Assembly (NCBI GenBank): GCA_977006965.1
Contig: OZ345369.1
Span: 2,232,001-2,296,000 of the forward strand
Source of the DNA: Phymatolithon calcareum
Taxonomy: Eukaryota; Rhodophyta; Florideophyceae; Hapalidiales
Length of the DNA stretch: 64,000 nucleotides
Direction of reading: 5' to 3'
Below the pieces are notes generated by a model. That model was not told where the DNA came from. It saw only the letters and a program-made list of their open reading frames with translations, and made no database searches. Positions within the stretch are counted from its first letter, which is position 1. Every line of letters begins with the position of its first letter. Shown here piece by piece: positions 19,836 through 31,800 of this stretch. The position numbers and the translations under genes are program-made.

Positions 19836-20774
19836 TCCCCTCGGGAGAAAGCGTTTTAGTGCACTGTCGTATGATTCCCATAAAATTCTGCCATATTTCA
19901 AATTTTCGAACTTTCGCAACTTTCGCTTTTTCCCGCAACCCCCTGGAAATCCTCTGGAATACTTTCGTATCGGCGGAGGCCTATTTCAATTATGATACAA
20001 ATTCGATGGACTCTTCGTCTAAAACCAACTAATACACCGAAAATCCTTTTGCAGACGAAGTGTAACTCTCAGCAATGACCGTGGCAAAACCGCATCGAGG
20101 CTTTTTCACTGCCGTCGAATGGGCAATAGAAAGGAAATGAAACAAAACACCAACAGTACTGCTGTGCAATTCAAAAAAATGTTATATTTCGGAGCAAGTC
20201 GTAGTAGAAGTCTACATGATGCTTGCCGCTGACGCCATGAGGGGAAGGAGAGAGCGGAGAAGAAAAGAAATCTAGAGAAATGTTCCTGTCCAGATGTGCG
20301 GGAATATACTTTAGCGAAATATGGAATTATTTCCGTACATTTGCCGTATCCTTTACAGTAATTAAAGGAGAGATTCACTTTCTATGAGATTTGTGGAAAG
20401 ATCACTAGAAGCGCTGTGAAATTTTCGCGAGTAGGCTCAATTGAAAACTAGCAGACTGGGAATAGAAGAGACGTAGAACAAGCGAGCGTAAATATATTCT
20501 ATAGAAATATGAACCGCTACTTCAATAGGACAGCAAAGGAAGCTAAAGAAGGGCCAATATATTCCGATACCAGAAGAGGAAAATAAATGAAGGCGAAGAA
20601 CGTCTCGAAAAGAAGCGGCGACTGACACTAGGTAAAACTTTCGATCCAAGTATTCTTGAGTGTGGACAGCAGGAGGGATTTTGACATTAGAACACACTCT
20701 TTGCCAACAAAACAATCGCAAAATGGCATGTGCACGTGTTATCAAGCTGAAAATATAATTTTTTTTGATTGGAG

Positions 20775-20960
20775 TTTATTTAAAAGCCTCACAGTCTTAC
20801 GAATATACGGGCAAGGCTTCCTCAGTTGCTACCTTCCAGTGTGTAGACCGTTGAAACCTACCGCCTTCCATAGGCGGTGGGGAAAGTTTGGAACCTGGAT
20901 CGTCCTACCTACTATGTGCTGTGCTTGTGGGTTGGCTGCTGGTGTTCCCGCTATTTTGCT
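20775..20960 (+). repeat. Short dispersed repeat, copy 1
   Basis: Begins T- and A-rich, then CAGTCTTACGAATATACGGG and a GGCTTCCTCAG block. A second copy starts near 29070 with the same order (CAGTCATACGAATATACGGG, then GGGCTTCCTCAG). Only the first 60 bp or so align well by eye. Confidence 0.6.
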
Positions 20961-21489
20961 TTGTGTCCTAAGGGACATCAAGTTAACTTCTCGTATCTTG
21001 ATTTCAGAGCAGTCGTTCTGATCTTGGTCGTGATAGGCTGTGCGTGAATGCTTTTCGGTCGATAAATACTAGAAATATTTTGAGAAGGCATATATTATTT
21101 GGATTGCTCCTCCGGAAATGCTGTTAAGTGAAGTGATGTATGCTATGAAGTTTTCTTTGTCAAAGTGAAAAGCAGATATTTTATGCTTTATCTAGTTGCC
21201 CGATTCGCCCTTTTACTCTTCCGTGATGCTATAAATGCCAAAGTGGCTTTATCAGCTTAACCTGGCCATCAAATGGGCATTTGGAATGTTCCCGCCGATG
21301 AGCACCTCCGAGCTCATAGACCTAACTGGACAAACTGGAAAGGATGCTATCGAAGATCTCAAGTCAGGCCTATCAAAAGACAAGCTATCATATGAAGAAA
21401 GTGCTTTTACAAGGAGGGCACTCGACGAAATACTTGCCATGTATCAGGCGGCCAAGGCCACTCTCGAAACCTGAAACCCGCGACTCAAG

Positions 21490-21672
21490 AGAGTGGAATA
21501 TTTTTCCCCCTCGAGGCTCTAAGCCAGAGGTAGGTTCTGATATTTCCGCCAGATCGTGTCGAAATCGACCACGCTAACATACAAGAACGATAGACCCTGT
21601 TTTTGGCCCAATGGCCTTCGCAAAGTTGCCCCAAGCGTCTGCAGATGCGTTGGTAACTTTTAAATAAAAAAC
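21490..21672 (-). repeat. Short dispersed repeat, inverted partner of 24970-25165
   Basis: The reverse complement reads TTTTTATTTAAAAGTTACC followed by AACGCATCTGCAGACGCTTG and matches 24970-25070 closely; a second matching block (CCCCCTCGAGGC, CCAGAGGTAGG) follows. An A/T-rich end on one side and no coding capacity suggest a SINE-like or non-autonomous element. Confidence 0.65.
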
Positions 21673-22829
21673 TTACACTTCTTCTTCTTTATCAGCTTAA
21701 CCGATCCAGGGCGTATTATTGGTTGAAGGCTTTGCGATTTGCAATAAAATATCTATACCTTTTTGGTCGGGAATATGTCGTTCGCATCCAATAACACCAT
21801 CTTCTAAATTCGAGAGAAATGATGCCATTGAAGACTCAAATGTACCGTCCGAGGATGAGTTGATATGTTGCACTGGAATGCACAAGGACATATCTGAGAA
21901 TCGATTTAAAACACTTAAGGCAATATTGCAGTGATCATAGAGCCATCAAAAGAAATCATGCGCTGAGGACGATGTTACTTCTGCAAAACCGCACCTCTCA
22001 AATGCTCCATTATTGTTATCATCAGAATATCTTCTTTGTACAGGACAAAAGAACACACAATTATAGAATGGTTGCTTTCTTTTAATCTGTGACGCTTGAC
22101 GAAGCACTTCTTGAAGGGCGGGTGCCCTGTAGCCACCAATTATATCTGTGCGTCGACTCTTGCAATACGTTTCTGGTGCCCAATCAAATAGTTTGTGAAA
22201 GCGTCGGTTATGGCGACTTGTCAGACTTGTAAGGTCGAAATTGGAGCCTATGGTCTAGTTTCTTCGTTAGCGTTCATTGGAATTGCTACTAGAATGCTCG
22301 TTTTTCTCCAACCAATCTTGAGTTGGTTTGCAAAAATCATTTCTTTTATATTTATATACCTCTCCATTTACCGATTACTGATCACTAATCAATATAAGCC
22401 ATATGGCAGGTGAAGAGTTTAAGCAAGAGAATCTACTTAAAATTATAACTCTGAAGGGGCTCAATACTCGTCGGCAGAAATGACGCTGACGTTCGAGCCA
22501 TGTAAGGAAAATCGCTAGAGATATATATACAAAGACTTGAAATTAAAGTTCATTTGCACGTTATGACATTACCAGATTCAATCCACATCCCTTGTCTGAA
22601 TGCTTCTCTTATAATGTCGAAGAATTGCGGAGGGAGGAACTTAGATTTATGCATCGAGGTCCATAACTCTGAAAGTGAAAATCCTAGAGAATATGTAGTC
22701 TTCCAGATCTTCATGTTTGCCCCAGGTACGGAGGTTCTCATAAATCTCTGAATCGCAAGAATGCTCTATGCAGGAAGACTAGGAACATCATCATCAGATG
22801 ACAACGGTTTGTCGATATTCATCAATCAA

Positions 22830-23500
22830 TATGTGTATACGTTATCGCCTGGTTAGTGGAAGTGCGGGGCTCAGATATCGCAATATCTTGTCCCAAGGGT
22901 TTGATATCCGGCCCTCGGGGCCTTCGGCCCACTCAGGACGGATAGCAATTGCGATATCTGAGACCCAAACCGACACTACACTAGGAGATTACATGCTTAT
23001 AACACGATGTGTAACCAGATTTGGCGGCAGTTGTTACTATAAAAGAAACAAACCAACACTAGAACCAGGTGATTGCATGCTTATCACACGGTATATAACC
23101 TGATTTGGTGGCAGTAGCTAATATAAAAGGAAACGTGGTGCTTTGTAGATGCACAGAGCAAACGACGGTCCAAGATTGATATACTGTGTATGCGTTTCGG
23201 AAATGGTTGGATGAATGAAGAGGAAGAGCCGGAATGTCGGGCGCACCTGGGAATGCAGAAGCAGGACATTCATACACCTCGGGGCAATGAGGGCCGGTCA
23301 CAGAGACCTCTGCAGTCTCTAGAGCTGCCAAAACCTGCAAGGAAAAGAGGGAATGAACCGGCAAAAAGATCTGTTTCGAAATGTAAAGGAGAATTCTGAA
23401 TATGCCGAAAGAGATTCGAAGCGTGCCCGCCTTATTGTATCTGGTGGTAAGGGGTCTACAGATAGCGAGGAAATGTTGAAAAAGTAATCCTTCCAATCCC
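22830..23500 (+). repeat. Dispersed 0.5-0.65 kb repeat, copy 1, with internal tandem module
   Basis: Matches 59845-60355 in the same order and orientation. Includes two tandem copies of a module of about 78 bp (22976-23130) containing GATTACATGCTTAT, CACG, TAACC and GATTTGGNGGCAGT, then TATAAAAG, then a common 3' part with GATATACT and ATGAAGAGGAAGAGCC. Short frames inside lack homology. Probably a non-autonomous transposon or an untranslated region of a larger element. Confidence 0.7.
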
Positions 23501-24059
23501 TTGGACACCACTAGTCCTTCGAGCTCCTTGGACTTCAGAGTAGTATCATTGGACAAATTCAAACTACTAATGTTAGCATCCAAATCCGCAAAGGTGAGTA
23601 GAATAACTTAGCGTAACTTGCAGATACACTTAAACATGTTAAAGAAAAACTCTTTTCAAGTGCAGGTTCACCCTCAGCTTTAGTATAACTAATATTAGCC
23701 AATCTGAATCCCTGACCTTAAGTTTCCCCAACGATGCTTTAAGCTTAACTCTTCACAAGAACTAAATCACCCCAACATCTATTACCTTGAGTTCTCCATG
23801 CTACTTACAGCTATATCCATGTTTCTTGGGATGGATCTAATATATCAATATCCCAAGGGAAAGATATATCACCGACCGCTAATAACTGCTTGGTATTTGA
23901 CCCTCGCTTATGTCATATCTTCACCATCTCAGAACGTAACCGTGTGATAACATTGCTTAGGGAGATATTTCTCAATTCATTCAGAAGGAAGTAACGCGAG
24001 ACACGGCAACTGCCCAGCATCTACAATTGAGCGCTAGGAAAAACAATTAGCTCGAAGAA
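23501..24059. other. Interval without recognised gene
   Basis: Stops in all frames and no repeat match recognised within the window. Confidence 0.5.
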
Positions 24060-25010
24060 AAATCAGTGTTTGAATTATGATCAAGATTCCCGGCGATCAT
24101 TCACGATGTATATAAAGCGGATGCAATGGAAGATTATCAGAAGGCCTACAGAAGCGCTTGTGATATCATTAACGAGCCCTGGGCACACAGGAGGTCAAGG
24201 ACCCCAAGGCGTTTTAAATTGTTCTGGACCAAAGAACTGGGCAAAATTTCTAAGCTCCGGACGGGGGCCTACAAGAAGGCGCAGTGAGCTAACCGTGCCA
24301 GCGACTGACAAGCGCACAGAGATTTTGAAAGGATGGTGTCCCGCTACATAGCAGCCATTAGACAAAGAAGGAGCAGAAAAGCCGTGCTAGACTTAAAGTG
24401 AGCATACGACCGATTCCGGAGAGAGGATCTTGTGGGAGAAATTTACAACAGACTGTCAGCAAATGTCGCATGACTTGACACCTTCTCGCTGCAGAAAACT
24501 ACATTCACTGTTATTAACGACACAGAAAGAACTCAAGGGAAAAGAGAATGCAAAGTCTCCCAAGAACCCACCATTATCCACGCACTGTTCAAAATCCTCA
24601 TGGATACCCTGGCAGAAAGAGTCACGGCCACTAAACTAAAGGATTCTAAAGCGAGCCATTGCTGACGACGTCATACGAATGGCAAGGAATGAAGAAGAAC
24701 TACGCAAAATGCTTCTGGAATGCTCCGAATGTGAACGGGTCTATCGAATGATGTGGTCGATCGAAAATAGGTCATTCATACTCCCACGTCGAAGGATTGA
24801 AAAACCCATTATTTTCGCGGACGAGGAAGTTCAAATACGACGCACTGCAGAACATCTCGGGACAACAATTGACGTGAACAGTATTTGCGATGGCAGGCTT
24901 CTGGAGCGAGTCAAAAGTGCAAGCGCAAAAGTACGGCTCATGAGCAACCTAGGCATGAAGAAGAAGAAAGGTAGATTTTTATTTAAAAGTTACCAACGCA
25001 TCTGCTGACG
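24060..25010 (+). mobile_element. Non-LTR reverse transcriptase remnant
   Basis: Across several frames the plus strand reads as an RT core: an LDLK.AYDR-like segment near 24390-24415, VSQE and ILMDTLAERV-like segments near 24560-24620, then IADDVIRMARNEEELRKML at 24658-24715 with the Asp pair of the FADD motif, followed by RTAEHLGTTIDVN (the YLG block) to 25008. Fragments 24430-24639 and 24679-25008 are the longest open pieces. No endonuclease or 3' tail is secure. The wording differs from the other LINEs here, so it is a separate lineage. Confidence 0.75.
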
Positions 25011-25165
25011 CTCGGGGCAACTTTCCTAAGGCCAAGGGGTTTTGGCTAGATTCTGTCCTGAAGGGATTTTCTTTGCTCGTTGGTGTGACACGACTCAGTG
25101 GACTACAAAAACCCACCTCTGGTCTCCTTCGGGACTTCGAGGGGGAAAGTTACTCCCCTGTCCTG
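24970..25165 (+). repeat. Short dispersed repeat, inverted partner of 21490-21672
   Basis: TTTTTATTTAAAAGTTACC, ACGCATCTGCTGACGCTC, GGCAACTTTCCTAAGGCC and CCACCTCTGG blocks correspond in inverted order to 21672-21490. It starts right at the end of the LINE remnant. Confidence 0.65.
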
Positions 25166-27480
25166 TGGCACGCAACCTAGGCATAAGAAGAATAGGATAG
25201 ACCACCGAAAGGAGCATCAGGTTCTTCAAAGCTTTTATCAGGCCGATATATATGAATACGCTGCGCATAGAATCAAAGTCATCTGACTTTGATTCTCTGG
25301 ATGTTCTTTGAGATCAGAGTATTCTCAATGCCTTTGAGATGATGGAAGCGGCGTGATGGATTTTAACGGCCATGTCCGATGTCACAGGTAGGCTTTGTAC
25401 TTAAAATACTCTTTTCGAATTACAAATGACTACGTTCTTGCAGAATTCATTTCGACTCTTTCCAAGGGCTTCCCGATGTCGATCTATTAAGAGAACGTCA
25501 CGCATAGTCAAAAATACGCTTTTCGCAGCTTCGAAGCAGCTTTGACCGTCCTCGAAAGCATTATATCGATATAAAATAAGTTCGTGGCTAACCAAACAAC
25601 CTCTTTTAGCGCTTAGGGGTTGAAGCACATTTTTATTATTGGGATCATCTCCTTACGCCATAATTTAATAGGTCTTTTGGGCTCTCCAATGAATCAAAAA
25701 TGTCTTCCACTCGAATCTGTAAGGTGGTATCGCGACGGCAGAATATTCGACATATCGTTTGTCCATAAAGGCGTCGTTGAGGTTTCATACTCCTACTCAG
25801 TTTCCGAAGATCTAATAATTTTTTGGAAACACAACAGCGCACTGCACAACATTTTCGCAGTTGGATCAGGAACGCCAAAGGTTTTATCTTCAGTGCAACA
25901 GGTATGCAGTTTGTTGGAGTAAGTCTAATCTTCGTCGCGGCACCTACAACTTGGAAGAAGTGCACAGCCGAACGAACTCGTGATCTACACCAATCGCTCA
26001 CAGTGTGATACCAACGTTCCTCACGAGTTTGTCAATTGTGTTGTTGAGGGATGTGAAACATTCCAAACTCCATGTACTACTCAACCATGCAAAATCTTCT
26101 ACGCTTCTTCAGAAGTCGTAATGCTTCAGTTCATAAATCTATATCCCGGTGGCCTTTTTTTGAATACCTATCGAATCGAACGCTCTATGAGACTCTTCTT
26201 CGCAGCCAAAACTTGTGTTTGTCCATTTGCTTGATTTCTTCTTTATGAGGAGGAGGAATCCCCTGTCTTTATCTGTACTGTTTTTCAGTTGGAGAGTAAA
26301 TTGTCTACAGCGCCATCTGTTTCCATGGTATTTTTATTTTTAAATCCCCCTTCATAGATGCCTTTCATCTTGTGAGAGAAAGCGTAAAGCTCTTCCCCTT
26401 CGTAGAAGCAGTCTGCAAGCGCTTCGTCAAGCATGTCGGTATGTTTAATTTCTCCAGCAAGATGCTCGAGCTCTGCAAGAGCCGGGTTGTTCATCGAACG
26501 TAAAAAAGTATTTCTTTACGTTGATGTGGTGCAATTTATTTCTGAACGATATTCTGCTTTTTGCGTAAATTGCTTATTCGTTTCGAAAAGCACGTATTTT
26601 TCGTCATCAGTCAAAATTCTACCATAAGATCCAGATTTGCAAATTGTAAAAGCAACTGCCGAACATTTAAGAAGTTCTACTTGATAAAACTCTAAGTACC
26701 GTAGAACACGTACAGGTAATTTGCGACTGGTGCTGATGGCGAAACGCTTGGTCTTCAAAATAGCTTTGAAAGTCCGTTCACGGAGTTTCTTGTCGTTTGT
26801 CCAGAATTTTAAAATTATTCTGCCGATGGCCGAAGTGAAAATCGCTCTTTTCCTGCACGTGCCATTCAAAAACAACATTCCAGAACATGCGAGCACGGGC
26901 AGAGCTCAATATATTTATCTCTCTACAGTTTCAGCTAGATGTACATGGAAATCGCATGTTCCCTTTCAAGATTTCTCCTCAATCGTCTCTAAAGTCCGAA
27001 CTCCTTGTAGTACTTATGCTCTGCAATGTGTTGGAAAACATAACTTCGACGATGCAATCCGCCGATGCAGTACACACGTAATCCTGCAATCTTTTTCCCA
27101 TGCTGAGAGTGCTTGACAAGAATAAATGATTAGAGAAGATTGCTAGTACACTTCGCTTCTTTCGGCATTCGAAGCCTCCCTTGTGTTTGTCTGAACATAT
27201 GAACTGATGCGAGAAGCCAATCTTGCAGTTGCGGAGAGGGTTTGTATTACAATGGGCCGGTAGTTAGCCATGACTCCGGAAAGCGAGCTCATAGAGCTGT
27301 GAAAGACAGCATGCCATAGAGATTCCTTGTCGTCTTTATCCATTCCTTTTTAATAATTCTTCAAAAATGAAATATTTTCCAGTACTGAGTTGATGGATAC
27401 CCAACAGAGATAAATGTTGGTTTTATGTTAAAAGCAGCAAAGACCTTATTTTTTAGTAAGAGTGCAGCTTATAACTTTCT
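25166..27480. other. Interval with several unassigned open frames
   Basis: Moderately long frames exist on both strands: 25620-25922 (+), 25980-26234 (+), 26285-26494 (-) and 26516-26896 (-). The two minus frames are near each other and have plausible protein composition (for example TDDEKYVLFETNKQF, then LAELEHLAGEIKH), which could be remains of one gene. No family was recognised for any of them. Confidence 0.4.
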
Positions 27481-27489
27481 TCAATTTAA

Positions 27490-28081
27490 CTCATTCTAGC
27501 GTCCTATCATCTCCTTGATTCGACTTTCTCTCAATATGAGAGCCTGCGTGAGTCTTCTGCATTCATATTCAGTCTCTCTGTCCATCATCTTAGACCCAAG
27601 TATGCGTTGAAGGGCCATGAGCTTAATCTCAGCACTGGTCCCGAAGTACGTGCCTAGAATTTATTTTCCCCATAGCGGTGCTCTGTCAAAAATCAGTTTT
27701 AGGCATTTTAAATGCGTCATTCTACCCCCTATATGTAACACTCCCGGCAAAGCTTCTGGCTTGCTTATCGAGATTTTTAATGTGTGATCCTCTTCGCACT
27801 TCTTCCACAATTAGATTGACTCTTCTAATCGCCGTTTCTTCGATACTCTGCCTTCTTCTGCCCTCTTTCTGTTCTAGCAAGCTAAACGCGAACCTTTCCG
27901 CTCGATGAGCTCGCCTCAACTCCGGACTGTCCAGCCGACATAGCAATCTAATTCGACTTTTTCGATGCTCGGCATATTCTCCGAAGACATACCCGTAGAA
28001 GAGGCATTCTGCTGCCTCGATTGCCGACAGTAACCGCTTGGTCATTGAGGTCAGGTAATGGATACGCAATATCTCGGACAA
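27490..28081 (-). mobile_element. C-terminal LINE fragment related to the 37890-40031 element
   Basis: The frame 28081-27722 reads TKRLLSAIEAAECLFYGYVF and EYAEHRKSRIRLLCRLDSP, aligning residue by residue with the C-terminal third of the LINE RT at 37890-40031 (NRLLSAIESAEGLFYKNVFG, EYAEHRRDRMRVLCRLGPP). A second frame below 27720 continues with KCLKLIFDRAPLWGK, matching RCLRLTFNRAPLWRKS, and runs to a stop at about 27490. It is a 5'-truncated copy of the same or a sister family. Confidence 0.85.
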
Positions 28082-28282
28082 TTTTGCCCCACGCAGATGT
28101 CTCTCTGTCCGGAAAGTACGTTTTCACTTCGTATAAGCAGAGTTACAAAATACTGCTCTCACAGCATGTTTCCCATACTGGTTCCAATTGAAGTAAATTT
28201 ATTAACGATATTCGTTCTGCTGTTTTATTTTTTAATTGATTCAGATTTTAAGGGTACAATTTCGTGAGTCCATCAATATAAT

Positions 28283-28342
28283 ATAGAAATAATACTATAT
28301 ATAATCATAGTATATTATACTATGATTATATATTATTTCTAT
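28283..28342. repeat. AT-rich hairpin
   Basis: ATAGAAATAATA and TATAATCATAGTA on the left pair with TACTATGATTATA and TATTATTTCTAT on the right around a short TATTA loop. The left arm carries five extra bases. All A/T except four G/C pairs. Confidence 0.85.
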
Positions 28343-30159
28343 GGCGTCTATCTTGTTGGACGAAGAATTTTACGGCCAATCTGGACCTGCTTCTGGAGAT
28401 TCCCGCCTGCTCCACATCGTGTGCTCTTCTTGTCAATGTACAGAGCGCCTGAAGTGACGCCATGAGCATCATGCAGGAGCTTGGAATTGCTCGTATAAAA
28501 GCCTGAGTCACGTGACGAACATGGCCTGTCATGGAAACGTGCGTCTGTAGCGAACTGGACGGCTTTGGAGGCTCATGCTTCTGCGAAGGGCTTTCGTGTT
28601 TACGTATATTTTATGCCCAAAACGAAAGCGGGAAGTAGACGTGGCGGTGGGAAAGCCTCACTGCTGTTAATGACAAGGCAGTAAACCTGCATTGTTACCA
28701 CAGTCACGCGTCGCCGCTTGGTTGGTGACCTATAACTAAAGAAAAAATAAAAGCAATTGTTGTTTCAAACGCCCGTCGGCTTGCATATGACACGAGGGGT
28801 ACACTATACAGTCAAGGAGTAGAACAGCTACCTCTGGGTGTTCTCCACTACCACTCGATAATCAAGGTAAATACAATGCTTAGGGGAAGGACATGTCTTC
28901 AGCAAGCCACTTTAAAAAGCGACGTACACAATCATTCCTATGTTTAAGTAAATTTACACTGGAGAGTATTTTAGATAATAATCTGAGCTCGCTGCTCTCA
29001 TAGTTTCACCAATGACATTTTCGAACTCGTCGTTCTGGAATATTGAATTTATTTTTATTGCAATTTTTTTATTGCAATTTTTTTAAACCCCCGCAGTCAT
29101 ACGAATATACGGGAAGGGCTTCCTCAGGTGCTGCCCTCGCTAGGGCGGCTCTACTCTTATGTCTGGCATTCTATCTGGGACCCTAGCATGTGTTCGGTTC
29201 TTGGAATATTGAATTGAAAAATACGAATGTATTTCCTAGAAAAAGACTTGATTAGAAGCGCTATCCAATGCAAATAAAAGTAGTTGCCTTAGGAGCATTA
29301 CGCATTTCAGAGCTCATTTCAGAATCCTACATTACCATAACATGGAAAGCTTGCAAGCGATGTCATCGGTGTCCAAACATTAGTACCATACTCAGAACAT
29401 AAAACACCATGCAGAGATATTTATCATTTCTGTGAAATCGTGTAGCTCCGTAGAGACGGAATGATCTTTGCCGCGAGAAAATATTTCAAAAATTCAAATC
29501 TCAGTTTCGCAACTAATGTGTCTAGCGAGTAAGGCCGAATATCTTTTCTCTAAGTCTAAAAACTTGGACGGAATACGGTAAGGGAAATCAAATCTTCTGT
29601 TGGCTTGATCGTATTGCTCTTTATCAATGCGAGCTATAGGCAATTATGTCTACTTGTGGAAGAAAATGAAAAAATGAATCTAGGACTGGTTGCACTGATT
29701 GTTTCTCTCTTCACTGAGAAAATTGTTGAATTTTATCTGAAAGAAATATCATGCATCAGCACGGCTCATGGATTTCGAAGCTCATGGGATGCACTACAGG
29801 CCATTATTGATTGATGAGTACCGGAAAAAGCGTTGCTTTCTGTGGATACTGCACGCTGTATAATACAGCTATGCGTCCTGAAAGAGCATTTCAGCGATTC
29901 AGAGATTTATGAAATCCGCCGTATTGTGATGGATGGATCTGGGCTTAATTGAAGCTCTCGTTATCTAATTTGCAACTGAGAGACTTGTCATAGCGCTCTT
30001 TGTACTTGCTTACGTTTCTATTTCTTTGGGAAAAGTTTTTGGATTGCGTCTATCGCGATTTCCAATCTGGTTTTTTCTTGTTTTGAAGTCGGGCATCTTG
30101 AGATTCAACATTTCCGATAAGGCATGATTTAGCTCCGCGTCTGCCTCGCGCTTTGAGTA
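28343..30159. other. Interval without recognised gene
   Basis: AT-rich with frequent stops. The second copy of the short dispersed repeat lies at about 29070-29200 (CAGTCATACGAATATACGGG). A 69-codon frame at 29605-29814 has no recognised relative. Confidence 0.5.
29070..29200 (+). repeat. Short dispersed repeat, copy 2
   Basis: CAGTCATACGAATATACGGG and GGGCTTCCTCAG match copy 1 at 20775-20960, again preceded by a T-rich stretch. Confidence 0.6.
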
Positions 30160-31570
30160 TGGGAAGCGATGGAATAGCCAATGTGCGCAAAGAAGCCTGT
30201 GCTTGCTTTTGTCGAGGCTTAGGAACGGGAGCAGCTCGTTTCGAATGGGAGAGGGGGGCGTATTCCCTCTCTATCCGGCGTCATGGCCGGAAGGCAATGC
30301 TTCCTCTCTTCTTGGGCTTTTCTTTGCGCTACCTTGCTTATGCTGAGCTTGGGATCAACATGCGGCGCGAAGGATTCTGTCGAGTTGCAGGATAGGGCTT
30401 GATGGAGCGTATCGTTTGTCTCGTTGAGCATTGCCAATCGTTCTGGACCTTTGGGAAGTTCTCGAACGTGATTTCTTCACCTTTTCAGGGTGGCGATAAA
30501 CTTCGCGCTTAGGAAAGCTTTCCGAAGCTGAATTGGCTCGATTCGGCAAATGCCTTTGAATCGTGCTTGCATACGTTTGCTCCAGGATCCAAAGAGTCTT
30601 GAGAATATGTTCCCTTCTAGAGAGAGCTGAGCCTTGGGGATATTATCAGTCAGATCTATCAGGGGTAGTAGGTATTCCACCATTGGTCGAACAAGCGTTT
30701 TGTATAGTCTGATACAGCTTGATGTTGCGAAGCCGCAGCCGTGGAGGCCGATGTTTGCGAGGTTTGTAAGACGACGTTTAGCTCTTTCAAATCTTGCGAG
30801 TGCCGACGTCTCTGTCACCCCGTAGGAAGATGCAGTAATGCCTAGGTATCCAGTTTCAGCGACAGTCTCGATTTCTCTATTTGCGAGTATGAACGTGTGC
30901 TTTCCGAGGTATTCTTCAGAGGACGCGACGTAACTTTTTCCTGGGTTGGTGTTCCAAGTCATCTCAACTGCGGCCGCTCAATTAGAGACGATGCCAAGGA
31001 GTGTTTGGAGTCCTTCTTGGGAGTATGCACGGAGAATGACGTCATCAGCGAGAAAGTAGCGAAGGCTTTCGAGACGTGAGGTGGGATTCGTGCTAAGCTC
31101 TCTGCGAGTACTTCCATAAATCTTTTCTAGAGAGCAAGGGATAGAGGTGATCCTTGTGGGACTCGTCTGCTAACAAGGAATCGATTGTTTCTGTCATCCT
31201 CCGGTGTCTGTATGAAGCAGGGTTGGAGAAAATACATGATCCATGATACAAGGGCTGCAGGGAGTCTGCGCTTGAGCAAGCGGGACAAAAAGTTCCTTGG
31301 CATGGTGTCGAACGCTTTCGAGAGATCCAGAACCGCGAGATGGTTGTGTCCGGTTCTGATGACTGCGATTGTGCTTAAGTCTGACTCTGGAGCAGTTGCT
31401 GGCGACTGTGCGCGCCGGTGGGACTGTCGTGCAAGCTTTTGACTCTGCGCTGCGTGGCGCCGCGTTTTCAGCCGCCGGCGGGTGTGCGCGCCTGTGAATA
31501 TGACGCACAAAGTCTCGGCCGCTTGCAGCACGAAGCCGCGTGGCGCTACCTGCTGAGAGGGTCGCATCGA
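30160..31570 (-). mobile_element. Non-LTR reverse transcriptase remnant, third lineage
   Basis: 31567-31127 ends with NHLAVLDLSKAFDTMPR, LLKRRLPAALVSWIMYFL and SRRVPQGSPLSLAL, the RT core motifs of LINEs. After a gap with stops, 30962-30477 reads MTWNTNPGKSYVASSEE, ETGYLGITASS and a C-terminal domain (LYKTLVRPMVEYLLPL). The FADD segment between them is degraded. A basic tail follows to about 30160. Gene order and wording match other LINEs in the window but sequence is clearly different. Confidence 0.85.
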
Positions 31571-31800
31571 GAGCTTCTGGAAAGCGTTCTTGGCTCGGTC
31601 GTCATGCCCCTAACGGTTTTTCGAGGCGGCCACCGGTTGTGGCGCCCAGGCGCTGTCGGGCGACTTAGGTTGTCGCGGGAGCGTCTTTGCGCGTGGCGGC
31701 TTCTCGAATGCCGCTGGTTGCGCCTCAAGACGATGTCGAACGACTTGTCTCGGCACGGGAATCGCGCGCGCGCCGCCGCTCCTTGATTGTCACTGATTGC
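31380..31800. other. GC-rich island without recognised gene
   Basis: A roughly 400 bp block of strikingly higher G+C than its surroundings. It contains a 122-codon plus frame (31418-31786) and shorter minus frames, all without recognised family. The block overlaps the upstream end of the LINE remnant. Could be a leader, a fragment of another element, or foreign-composition DNA. Confidence 0.5.

Larger units (their letters stand above)
16882..19943. mobile_element. PIF/Harbinger-like DNA transposon with two divergent genes
   Basis: Terminal inverted repeats of about 40 bp: the left end GGGGGCTGCGGGAAAACGC and the reverse complement of the right end GGGGGTTGCGGGAAAAAGC continue in parallel through two tandem GCGAAAGTT words. 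Inside are a DDE_Tnp_4-type transposase on the minus strand and a second gene on the plus strand, transcribed away from each other. Two-gene organisation is usual for PIF/Harbinger elements. The target duplication is unresolved: flanks read CCT and TGG. The 16350 and 19944 flanks show no shared longer repeat. Confidence 0.85.
19944..22829. other. Repeat-rich interval without recognised gene
   Basis: No coding family was recognised. A small open frame at 21235-21474 (79 codons, MPKWLYQLNL...) has plausible composition but no known relative. Short dispersed repeats at about 20775-20960 and 21490-21672 are listed separately. Confidence 0.5.

Noticed and set aside
20656-21021. 121-codon plus frame
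   Set aside because: It runs through a dispersed non-coding repeat and has no family signal.
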